NCBI GenBank assembly: GCA_001787755.1
Contig: MFYJ01000012.1
Span: 1-64,000 of the forward strand
Reading direction: 5' to 3'
Source: Candidatus Peribacteria bacterium RIFOXYB1_FULL_54_35
Lineage (GTDB): Bacteria; Patescibacteriota; Gracilibacteria; Peribacterales; Peribacteraceae
DNA: 64,000 nt
Shown: one piece after another, positions 9,509-17,534 of the stretch
How positions within the stretch are numbered: position 1 is the first letter of the stretch
How the letters are laid out: every line of letters begins with the position of its first letter
Program-made: the position numbers and the translations under genes
Notes under the pieces: model-generated
Database searches by the model: none
What the model was told of the DNA's origin: nothing
Seen by the model: the letters and a program-made list of their open reading frames with translations, nothing else

Positions 9509-10078
9509 ATGTCCAGAAAGACGCTTGAGGAGGCAGATCTCCAGGACCTGGTACGACGATCCCAGGAGGGAGATACAGAGGCGTTCGCCGGGATCTACAA
9601 CCACTACTTTGAGTCCGTGTACCGGTTCACGGCCTTTCGGGTGCCGGAGGAAATGGCAGAGGACATTGTGGCGGATGTCTTCGTAAAGGCATGGGAGAAG
9701 CTCCACACGTACAAGCTGCGGCGCAATGTGCCTTTCGGCGCGTGGCTCTTCCGCATTGCAAGGCACACCCTCGTAGACGCGTACCGCTCGTACCAGAAAA
9801 TGGAGGAGGTACCGGAGGACATGGAGGACACTGACGAGTTTAATCGTGCGGAGACCCGGGTAAAGCGTAAGCATCTGCTCAAGATGGTCCGCGGAGCGAT
9901 GGATGAACTCCCGAAGAGGTACCAGGAAGTGCTGCACTTATCGTATGTTGCGGAATTGCCGAATGATGAGGTGGCAAGAGTCCTCAAGATGCGCAGCGGA
10001 GCGGCCCGTACTCTCAAGTTCCGGGCCCTCAAGAAACTCGAGGAAAATCTCCCCCCTGAAATCTTCGAAACTATGTAA
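9509..10078 (+). CDS. RNA polymerase sigma-70 factor, ECF-type
   Basis: Region 2 (FAGIYNHYFESVYRFTAFRVPEEMAEDIVADVFVKAWEKL) and region 4 (LPKRYQEVLHLSYVAELPNDEVARVLKMRSGAARTLKFRALKKL). Confidence 0.92.
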   Translation: MSRKTLEEADLQDLVRRSQEGDTEAFAGIYNHYFESVYRFTAFRVPEEMAEDIVADVFVKAWEKLHTYKLRRNVPFGAWLFRIARHTLVDAYRSYQKMEEVPEDMEDTDEFNRAETRVKRKHLLKMVRGAMDELPKRYQEVLHLSYVAELPNDEVARVLKMRSGAARTLKFRALKKLEENLPPEIFETM

Positions 10079-10114
10079 CAAAAGCCGTTTTCTCCCGTTT
10101 GCACTACTGCATAG

Positions 10115-12040
10115 ATGTCCTCACCTCTCTTCACCACCCTCCGAAAAGAGACAAAACCGTCCGCAGCGGTGAAAAATCGTATCTACGGGAAGATTCAGCG
10201 GCGCATCAGTCCCGCGGAGTTTTTCTGTGCGGAGGTGCAGGCAGGGCTGGCAACCGGAATCGAGGCCCGGAAGAGAGTATGGCTGCGTGTTGCACGCAGG
10301 ATCCAGACGGAGCATGCCCTCAGTCTCCTCGAGCGCCTGCGGGAAATTGCAACGCCTCCTGCCGCTCTCCGTGCACGGCTCTTTGCGCGGATACTGCCAT
10401 GCTTGCAGCCGGTGATTGCTTCCACCCGGATGTACCGTCCTCTCAAATGGGCTGCTTCTTTTGCGCTTTTTGCTCTCGCAGTCCGTGTTGCGCCGTTCCT
10501 CATTCTTGCGGAACCCACTGTGGCGGATTCTGCCGTCACACTCCTCCCCACACGGGGAGAGGTATCTGTTTCCGTAGGGGGGATGTGGCAGCCCGTGACG
10601 GATGAGTTTGTGCTTGAGCCGGGGACCATCCTGCGTACCGGGGATGGAGAGGCGAGTATTCTCTTCCATGACGATGGTGTTCTCCGCCTGGATGCCAACA
10701 CTACAGTGATGCTCCATGACACAGCGAAGCGTTTCGGTTCCTCCTCTTCCGACGTTACGCCGACATTTGCACTGTATACAGGGCGGCTGTGGGTACAGGG
10801 GCTTGTGCCAACGCATGTGCAGGGGCTCGCCGTTGCCACTTCCTATGGAACAGTGCTCGTGAATGAAGGGAGCCTCTCCGTAGCGGAGGATGAAGCGGTG
10901 GACGTGGAGGTCTTTGATCGTCGTGCAACGGTTCTGCAGGGCGGGGATGAAATTGTGCTCGTTGCCGGTGAGCGCACGCGCATGTGGGAGGAGAACATTC
11001 CTCTCGTGAAGAGGATCGCCAATGAGCGGTACGACGAGAGTTGGACGGAGCAGAACCTCGCACGCGATGCCGTGCACCGCCGCGAGATTGCGCAGCTCCA
11101 GCAGGAACGGCGTGCTGCCATGGCGGGCATTCTTCCCACTTCCAGGCTGTACCCGGTCAAGCGTGCTGCAGAAGCAGTAGATGTACTCCTCACGTTTGGG
11201 GAAGACGCGCGCACACAGAAGCGCCTCACGTATGCGAACACCCGCCTCAACGAGGCTGCGGCGCTTCTCGCTGGGGATCAGGGTGCGCAGGCAGCGGAGC
11301 CGCTTGCGGAGTACCGTGCAGTGCTCCTTGCACTTGCCGATGGCTCAGAAGAAGGCACACTCACACAGTTCCTTCTGGAGCAGTCGCTCTCCGAAGCAAG
11401 TGCCGACATGGCGGCAGCGCTCCCGGATGATGCGTTCTATCTCCTTAAGCAGGCGGTGCTCGAAGCGAGCGTTGAAATCGATGGTGCTGTGACTGCGGAT
11501 GATATCCAGGGACTGCTCATCATGGATGCACTTGCGGCCCTCATCCAGACGGTGGAAGCGGGCGAAGTGGAGGGTGTTCAGAAGGCATGGGTGGATCTCC
11601 AGCCGCATCTTGCACTGACCGAGCAGGAGGACAGCAAGATGCAGGAGGGTGTGCACAAAGAGATTCTCGCTCTACTCACGCGGTTTGCTCTTGCCGTGCA
11701 GGAACATGAGGAGCAGATTGCCGCCATCGATCCCGAGCTGGTGGATCAGCTTGCTGCGTACCTGCCCAGCGGATCGGAATCCGCAGTGCCGGTCATGTCC
11801 GAAGAAGAGCTCCAGATTCTGGTACAGAGTATTTATGACCGCATCTTCCTGTACCACATGACACGCTCGCGCGTGAACCAGTTCTTTGCGGAGGTGAAGG
11901 CACTCGCGGGGCATCCCGAGGAGGGACGCATTCTCCGCCGCCTGTTCGTCATCCTGCCGGATGGCCCCGAGCAGTTCCCGTCCCGCGTTCGTCGCGAGAT
12001 CACCAATCTCCGCTGGGCACGTGAGGGGGGGATCATCTGA
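10115..12040 (+). CDS. TM protein with FecR-like domain and DUF5667-like C-terminal half (putative anti-sigma/sensor)
   Basis: One TM segment; GTILRTGDGEASILFHDDGVLRLDANT is FecR-like; LYPVKRAAEAVDVLLTFGEDARTQKRLTYANTRLNEA is DUF5667-like; directly follows the sigma factor. Confidence 0.75.
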   Translation: MSSPLFTTLRKETKPSAAVKNRIYGKIQRRISPAEFFCAEVQAGLATGIEARKRVWLRVARRIQTEHALSLLERLREIATPPAALRARLFARILPCLQPVIASTRMYRPLKWAASFALFALAVRVAPFLILAEPTVADSAVTLLPTRGEVSVSVGGMWQPVTDEFVLEPGTILRTGDGEASILFHDDGVLRLDANTTVMLHDTAKRFGSSSSDVTPTFALYTGRLWVQGLVPTHVQGLAVATSYGTVLVNEGSLSVAEDEAVDVEVFDRRATVLQGGDEIVLVAGERTRMWEENIPLVKRIANERYDESWTEQNLARDAVHRREIAQLQQERRAAMAGILPTSRLYPVKRAAEAVDVLLTFGEDARTQKRLTYANTRLNEAAALLAGDQGAQAAEPLAEYRAVLLALADGSEEGTLTQFLLEQSLSEASADMAAALPDDAFYLLKQAVLEASVEIDGAVTADDIQGLLIMDALAALIQTVEAGEVEGVQKAWVDLQPHLALTEQEDSKMQEGVHKEILALLTRFALAVQEHEEQIAAIDPELVDQLAAYLPSGSESAVPVMSEEELQILVQSIYDRIFLYHMTRSRVNQFFAEVKALAGHPEEGRILRRLFVILPDGPEQFPSRVRREITNLRWAREGGII

Positions 12041-12120
12041 CGTTTGCTCGTTTGCTCGTTCTCTCGTTGCTCGGCGTGTCTCGTTTTACGTGTCACGAGC
12101 AAACGAGAAACGAGAGAACG
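12041..12120. repeat. Low-complexity hairpin (TCGTTTGCTCGT type)
   Basis: Left arm tcgtttgctcgttctctcgttgctcg, right arm cgagcaaacgagaaacgagagaacga; starts at the base after the stop codon. Confidence 0.85.
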
Positions 12121-12201
12121 ATCTTGCTTTTTAATAGGTTGAATGCTGCCGAAGTTCTTGACGTGCTCAGTGGACTCTTCCAGAATCTGCACGCTTTTTC
12201 T

Positions 12202-12759
12202 ATGTACACACTCGCAGAGCTGAAACCCGGCCGTGCCGTCGTCTTCGAGGGGCAGCCGTACCTCATTACGTGGTCACAATTCAGTAAACAAGGGCGCCAG
12301 GGAGGGGTAGCCGCAACCAAGATGAAGAACCTGAAGACCGGTTCCGTGATACAGCAGACGTTCCAGGGGAGCGACAAACTGGAGGAGGCCGATGTCGGTT
12401 ACCGCAAAGTGCAGTACCTCTACGGTGACGGGAACTCCTTCACATTCATGGATCTCAACTCGTACGATCAGTTTGCGCTCACGAGCGAGATGGTGGGGGA
12501 TGCGGCAGAGTATTTAATGGAAGGTCTGGAGCTCGATGCCATGATTTTTGAGGAGAATCCCATTGGCATCCAGCTGCCGGCAACGGTGGAACTGAAAGTC
12601 GTGGAGACCATCCCCGGCGTGAAAGGCGATACGGCGAGCGGCGGGAACAAGCCTGCAACCCTTTCTTCCGGCCTCAAGGTGAACGTGCCGCTCTTCATCA
12701 ACGAAGGGGACATTGTGAAGGTGAACACCGTCTCCGGGGAATATATGGGGAGGATGTAG
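12202..12759 (+). CDS. efp: Elongation factor P
   Basis: Three-domain EF-P: MYTLAELKPGRAVVFEGQPYLI...VKNMNLKTG-like loop...GDTASGGNKPATLSSGLKVNVPLFINEGD. Confidence 0.94.
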   Translation: MYTLAELKPGRAVVFEGQPYLITWSQFSKQGRQGGVAATKMKNLKTGSVIQQTFQGSDKLEEADVGYRKVQYLYGDGNSFTFMDLNSYDQFALTSEMVGDAAEYLMEGLELDAMIFEENPIGIQLPATVELKVVETIPGVKGDTASGGNKPATLSSGLKVNVPLFINEGDIVKVNTVSGEYMGRM

Positions 12760-12880
12760 AGCTTGTTAGCTTTATTAGCTTGTTAGGTTTATAGCTTCAT
12801 TAGAAAAAAATACCAAGGCACCAGGTTCAAAAATCCAAACCCCTAAAGAAGCTAATGAAGCTAATCGGCTAAGAAGCTAG
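12760..12880. repeat. Low-complexity hairpin (AGCTTCATTAG type) between convergent efp and gatB
   Basis: agcttgttagctttattagcttgttag... versus ctaaagaagctaatgaagctaatcggctaagaagctag. Confidence 0.85.
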
Positions 12881-14328
12881 TTTTCAAGTTGCTTCCTCAG
12901 GATCTCATTCACCTTTGCAGGGTTTGCCTGCCCTTTGCTCTCCTTCATCACCCAACCGACAATGGCGCCGAGGGCGGCCTCCTTTCCCTTTTTGAACGAT
13001 TCGATTGCCTGGGGGTTACTGTCCATCGCCTTCAGCACCAGCGTCTCTATGGCGCTGTCGTCGCTGATCTGCTGCATGCCTTCTTCCTCTATGATCTGCG
13101 AAGCGGTTTTGCCCGTCTGCACCATTTTCTCCAGCACGTCCTTCCCCGCATTCGCCGAGATGGTTCCGCTCCCAATCTTTCCTGCAAGCTCCACCATCGC
13201 TTCGACGCCGGGGGCATCGCTGATTTCCTTCTCCTCCGCCTTCAGGAAACCGAGCAGCTGGGTGAGAACCAATCCGGATGAGCGCTTCGCATCATTCGTC
13301 TTTTTGTAGACGGCATCGAAGATGCGCCGGAGCTCCGGCTGGTCTATGAGCTGCACAGCGAGCGCTTCATCCAGTCCCAGATCCATGTACTGCTTCTTGC
13401 GCTCCTGCGGGAGGGCGGGGAGTTCCTTCCGTATGTTCTCAATATCTTCCTTTGTGAACGTGAGCGGCGGAATATCCGGTTCCGGGAAGTAGCGGTAGTC
13501 GTCTGCCGTTTCCTTCTCCCGCAGCATTTTCGTCTTTTCCTCCTCATCCATCCAGCCGACGGTGATATCGCGTGGGAGGGGCCCCCCGTTCTTCTCCCAT
13601 TCCTTCCGGAGTCGCTTCTCCTCGTACTTCAGGGCTTTCTCCAGCGCCTTGAAGGAGTTGAGGTTCTTGATCTCACTGCGCGGGTTCAGATCTTTCGCTC
13701 CCTTCTCTCTCAGGGAGATGGACGCATCGAACCGCATCATGCCCTTGAACATGTCTGCATCCGAAGCTCCCACTGCTATGAGTATCCGCCTGAGTTCCTG
13801 GGCGAATGCCACTGCTTCCTCCGGGCTGCGCAGATCCGGTTCTGTCACGATTTCCATCAGAGGAGTGCCGGCGCGGTTGTAGTCACACAGCGTCTTCGAT
13901 CCTCTGTGCGTGAGTTTTCCCGCATCATTCTCCATGTGCAGTCTTGTGATGCCGCACCTCTCTTCATTCACTACCTGTCCGCTGTCATCTCTCACCACGA
14001 AGCTCACAGTGCCGCCGCTTGCAAGAGGGAAGTCGTACTGCGAGATCTGAAACCCGCAGGGGAGATCCGGGTAGAAGTAGTGCTTCCTGTCGAAGTGGTT
14101 CTGCGCGTTCACTGTTCCCTTGAGTGCCAGTGCGGCTATGACCGCTTTCTTCACTGCCTCTCCGTTCGGTGCGGGGAGCGTACCGGGATGCCCCATGCAG
14201 ACGGGGCAGACGGTGGTGTTCGGCGCCTTGCCGAACGCGTCGTTATCGCAGCTGCAGAACATCTTCGTCTTTGTGTTCATCTGCGCGTGGACTTCCAGCC
14301 CGATGATTGTTTCTAGTTCAGCAGACAT
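12877..14328 (-). CDS. gatB: Asp-tRNA(Asn)/Glu-tRNA(Gln) amidotransferase subunit B
   Basis: IGLEVHAQ, CPVCMGHPGTLP, RKHYFYPDLPCGFQISQYD, KNLNSF motifs. Confidence 0.95.
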   Translation of the reverse strand: MSAELETIIGLEVHAQMNTKTKMFCSCDNDAFGKAPNTTVCPVCMGHPGTLPAPNGEAVKKAVIAALALKGTVNAQNHFDRKHYFYPDLPCGFQISQYDFPLASGGTVSFVVRDDSGQVVNEERCGITRLHMENDAGKLTHRGSKTLCDYNRAGTPLMEIVTEPDLRSPEEAVAFAQELRRILIAVGASDADMFKGMMRFDASISLREKGAKDLNPRSEIKNLNSFKALEKALKYEEKRLRKEWEKNGGPLPRDITVGWMDEEEKTKMLREKETADDYRYFPEPDIPPLTFTKEDIENIRKELPALPQERKKQYMDLGLDEALAVQLIDQPELRRIFDAVYKKTNDAKRSSGLVLTQLLGFLKAEEKEISDAPGVEAMVELAGKIGSGTISANAGKDVLEKMVQTGKTASQIIEEEGMQQISDDSAIETLVLKAMDSNPQAIESFKKGKEAALGAIVGWVMKESKGQANPAKVNEILRKQLEN

Positions 14329-14360
14329 AAGTGGTGGTGGCTCTCAACATTGCTGAGGAG

Positions 14361-14406
14361 GTCCTGAGCCCTTCGGCTGCGCTCAGGACAGGCCCTGCCG
14401 AAGGGC
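14361..14406. repeat. CCCTTCG/CTCAGGACA repeats, head-to-head
   Basis: gtcctgagc-ccttcggctgc-gctcaggac and cccttcggc...gccgaaggg. Confidence 0.8.
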
Positions 14407-14487
14407 CTATGATGGTCTCGAGCTCCGGCATCAAAGAAAGTGTATCTGTCGCTCGCCAAAAGGCAAAAGAGGAGTTAGCGTATTTTT

Positions 14488-14994
14488 GTGTCTTTTGAAG
14501 GATTCGCAGGATCGGATAAAGCCCCGGCCATAGAGCAGGCTCTGCAGGGTGTGGAGCTGGGCTCCAAGGACCAGCAGTTGCTTGTTCTCTACTTCGCCGG
14601 GGAACGCCGTGCCACCATCGCAGAAGCTCTGGGGCTCCGCAGCGCGGGGAGCCTTTCCGGCATGCTCGCCAAAGCGAAGCAGTTACTCCCCCCAGACCTT
14701 CTTGCCGGGCTTTCCGGCGGACTCATACGTTTCCGTGATCCTGTGAAGACGGGCAATCCCCTCCAGTCTTCCGAACTGGATGCGCTGGATTTTCATGAAC
14801 TTGCCTGCCTTACGCTCCATGCGCATGGGAAAGATCTCATGTTCATAGCCGGGCAGTGCCATCTCTCCGAGCAGGATGCCGCCGCAGCGCTTGCGCGGGC
14901 TCTGGACTCTCTCTCACCGGAGCTTCGTGAGCGCTTCCTTGCCATGCGCGGAGATAGCACCGATAGTCCGGATGTTCTGCGGAGAGCAGCCTGA
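14488..14994 (+). CDS. Hypothetical protein with possible HTH
   Basis: GTG-start 168-aa ORF; DQQLLVLYFAGERRATIAEALGLRSAGSLSGMLAKAKQLL resembles an HTH. Confidence 0.55.
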   Translation: MSFEGFAGSDKAPAIEQALQGVELGSKDQQLLVLYFAGERRATIAEALGLRSAGSLSGMLAKAKQLLPPDLLAGLSGGLIRFRDPVKTGNPLQSSELDALDFHELACLTLHAHGKDLMFIAGQCHLSEQDAAAALARALDSLSPELRERFLAMRGDSTDSPDVLRRAA

Positions 14995-15012
14995 TTAGTT
15001 GTGTTTGTTTTA

Positions 15013-15107
15013 TAGCTTGTTAGCTTCATTAGCTTCGTTAGGAAGGTACGAAGGAATCAAACCAAACATCTCTATCTCTAATGAAGCTAACGCAGCTAAT
15101 GAAGCTA
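15013..15107. repeat. Low-complexity hairpin (AGCTTCATTAG type)
   Basis: tagcttgttagcttcattagcttcgttag versus ctaatgaagctaacgcagctaatgaagcta. Confidence 0.85.
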
Positions 15108-15130
15108 AAAACTTGAGAAGCATGCAAGCT

Positions 15131-15616
15131 TCAAAGTACCGATTCAGCGGTGTGGACAGGGGTCTTTATCTGAACTTGCGGGTAATCCACGATCAGCACG
15201 CCGTCGAGGTGGTCGATTTCGTGCTGCACCACGTGCGACTCAAATCCCTGCACCTTCCGTTCCTGCTGTTTCCCTTTCTCATCGAGGTAGGTGAATGTGA
15301 CGGATGCCGGGCGTGCGATCGGCAGCCAGACACCGGGGAGGCTGAGGCAGCCTTCTTCCATAGTATCCATCTCTTTGCTGCGCCAGGTGATCTCCGGGTT
15401 GATGAGCGGGGTGTGCTTCCCGTTGATCATGACGATGCAGAGCCGGAGTGATTTGCCAACCTGTGGCGCGGCGAGGCCCACTCCCTCAGCATCCTGCAAG
15501 GTTTGTTGCATGTCTTTAATAAGCTTTGTGGTCTCCCTTGATATTTTTGGAATTTTCGCTGCTTTCCTCCGCAGGACAGGGTTCTTTTCGCCGGTGACGA
15601 TGGGCAGCACTGCCAT
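15131..15616 (-). CDS. def: Peptide deformylase
   Basis: GVGLAAPQVG, EGCLSLPG, QHEIDHLDG motifs. Confidence 0.95.
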   Translation of the reverse strand: MAVLPIVTGEKNPVLRRKAAKIPKISRETTKLIKDMQQTLQDAEGVGLAAPQVGKSLRLCIVMINGKHTPLINPEITWRSKEMDTMEEGCLSLPGVWLPIARPASVTFTYLDEKGKQQERKVQGFESHVVQHEIDHLDGVLIVDYPQVQIKTPVHTAESVL

Positions 15617-15779
15617 CCCCTACATCGTGGCTTCCGGTGGGGATTTTTGCAAGGGATATGTCTTTTGCTGAAGATCCAAGAGGCAAATAACAAGATGCAA
15701 ACAAGTTCCAAATCATGCTGCTCAACGTGAATATTTTTGTGATTTGCATCTTAAGACATTCTCCATGTGTATGTCGACA

Positions 15780-16361
15780 TTAGGCAGCAACGCTCTGTAA
15801 ACCCGCGCGTTTCCGCAACTCATCCACATTCTCTATCTGTGCCATCTTCGCCATTTTCAGGAGCGCTTGCGAGGTGAGGAGAACATCCGGGAGAGCGCGG
15901 TGGCGGGCTCGATCCATTGTGAGCCCGAGCCGTGCCGCGAGCACGTCTAAATTGTGCCGGAACTCGTGTGGGAACAGTGACTGGCTCAGGCGCATGGTAC
16001 AGAGACACTCCGGGAGATCTATGTAGCCCCAACAGTGCTCCTTTTCCACTTCCAGGAACCCCATGTCGAACTGAGCGTTATGTGCGACGAGCAGGGAATC
16101 TTTCGCAAACTCCAGGAAGCGGGGGAGCACCTGGTCTATGGTCGGGGCACCCGCCACATCCACATCATCGATCTTATTGATCCGTTTGGCTTCCCACGGG
16201 ATGGCGCGTTCAGGGTTTACGAGTTCCACAAATGCTCGTTCTTCCTGTATGACGCCGTTCTCTATGCGTACGCCGGCAATTTCGATGATCTTGTCTCCTC
16301 TGTACGGGTCGAGGCCGGTGGTCTCGACGTCGAAGACGGTGAAGACGGGGAGCGCTGGCAT
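15780..16361 (-). CDS. 3'-5' exonuclease, DNA polymerase III epsilon-like
   Basis: DVETTGLDP, VAHNAQFDMGFL, HRALPDVLLT exonuclease motifs; ATG at 16361 or 16421. Confidence 0.9.
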   Translation of the reverse strand: MPALPVFTVFDVETTGLDPYRGDKIIEIAGVRIENGVIQEERAFVELVNPERAIPWEAKRINKIDDVDVAGAPTIDQVLPRFLEFAKDSLLVAHNAQFDMGFLEVEKEHCWGYIDLPECLCTMRLSQSLFPHEFRHNLDVLAARLGLTMDRARHRALPDVLLTSQALLKMAKMAQIENVDELRKRAGLQSVAA

Positions 16362-16472
16362 GGGGGTCCGACTATAGCGGATCTCCTCTTCCGTGCAAAC
16401 GTCTCCTGCATACGGGATCATTCTCCGCGTGATTTTCTTCACGAACGCCGGGACAGTGCGCATACTGCCACC

Positions 16473-17126
16473 ATGTCCGCAGAGAAACTCACTGTCGAGA
16501 AGGTGATCCGCGCACTCAGGAAGGAGTATCCCAGGGTGAACTGCACGCTCCATTGGCGGTCTTCTCTGGGACTCCTCGTTGCTACCATTCTCGCTGCGCA
16601 ATGCACGGATGAGAGAGTGAATATGGTGACAAAAGATCTCTTCCGGAAGTACAGAAAACCCGGAGACTATCTGGCCGTCTCCCAGAGGCAACTCGAGAAG
16701 GATATCCATTCCTGCGGTACCTACCGCATGAAGGCGAAGGCGATCCGGCAGTCCTGCAGGACCATCATCCGCATGTACGGCGGCAAGGTGCCACGTACTA
16801 TGGAAGAAATGCTCACGCTGCGGGGAGTCGGCCGCAAGACGGCAGCCATCGTCCTCGGCACGGCGTACGGTATCATCGAAGGCATCCCCATAGATACCCA
16901 CAACATCCGTCTCCTGCGCAGGCTCGGGCTCACAAGGAAGAAAGAGCAGGGGAAGATAGAGCTGGACATGATGAAGAAGACGCCGAGGAAGGACTGGCTC
17001 ACGCTCTCGCACCTCATGGTGGCCCACGGCCGCGCCATCTGCCATGCGCGCAATCCTCAGTGCAGTCAGTGTGTTTTCGCCCAAAGCTGCCCGAAGTCTT
17101 TGGTACGGAAGAAGACGGGAAGGTAG
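16473..17126 (+). CDS. nth: Endonuclease III
   Basis: LRGVGRKTAAIVLG HhH, PIDTHN, C-X6-C-X2-C-X5-C cluster (CHARNPQCSQCVFAQSC). Confidence 0.93.
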   Translation: MSAEKLTVEKVIRALRKEYPRVNCTLHWRSSLGLLVATILAAQCTDERVNMVTKDLFRKYRKPGDYLAVSQRQLEKDIHSCGTYRMKAKAIRQSCRTIIRMYGGKVPRTMEEMLTLRGVGRKTAAIVLGTAYGIIEGIPIDTHNIRLLRRLGLTRKKEQGKIELDMMKKTPRKDWLTLSHLMVAHGRAICHARNPQCSQCVFAQSCPKSLVRKKTGR

Positions 17127-17158
17127 AATAGTGCAGTCCATTCATTCCTTCTTTCCCT

Positions 17159-17326
17159 ATGAGAAAGTACGCCGTTTTCATTTTCATTCTCTCTGGTTTG
17201 CTTTTTGCTGCCTGTGCGCCAAAGGATCAGTCCGCTCAGGGAAATGAGGCGGGAGAGCAGGAAGGAGATACGATCGTGGTGGATCTGACAGGGGTGATAG
17301 GAGTGCCTAAGCAGAGCCAAAATTGA
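17159..17326 (+). CDS. 55-aa putative lipoprotein (below ORF-track cutoff)
   Basis: MRKYAVFIFILSGLLFAACAPKDQSAQGNEAGEQEGDTIVVDLTGVIGVPKQSQN*; lipobox LFAAC. Confidence 0.6.
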   Translation: MRKYAVFIFILSGLLFAACAPKDQSAQGNEAGEQEGDTIVVDLTGVIGVPKQSQN

Positions 17327-17374
17327 CCTGTATGAGGTATAGCCAAAAGTATCAAATTATGTTATACTATTCAT

Positions 17375-17518
17375 AGTGATTTTGGTACTCTGTGTGTGCG
17401 GGAGAGTTCAGTGAGTATCATCAATACAACTGTTGCATATCAAATAAGCCTCATCCTATAAAAGTACCAAATCACGAGGGGCGATCACACTTCATTGCGT
17501 GATCGCCCCTCATTTTTC
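17375..17518 (+). ncRNA. Candidate structured small RNA
   Basis: Extended -10 TGtTATACT at 17360-17368; closing stem GTGATTTTGGTACT/AGTACCAAATCAC; internal hairpins; terminator; no ORF. Confidence 0.55.
17476..17518 (+). terminator. Intrinsic terminator
   Basis: gaggggcgatcac-acttcattgc-gtgatcgcccctc followed by atttttct; 13-bp perfect stem. Confidence 0.88.
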
Positions 17519-17534
17519 TATCCTGAATTTATGC

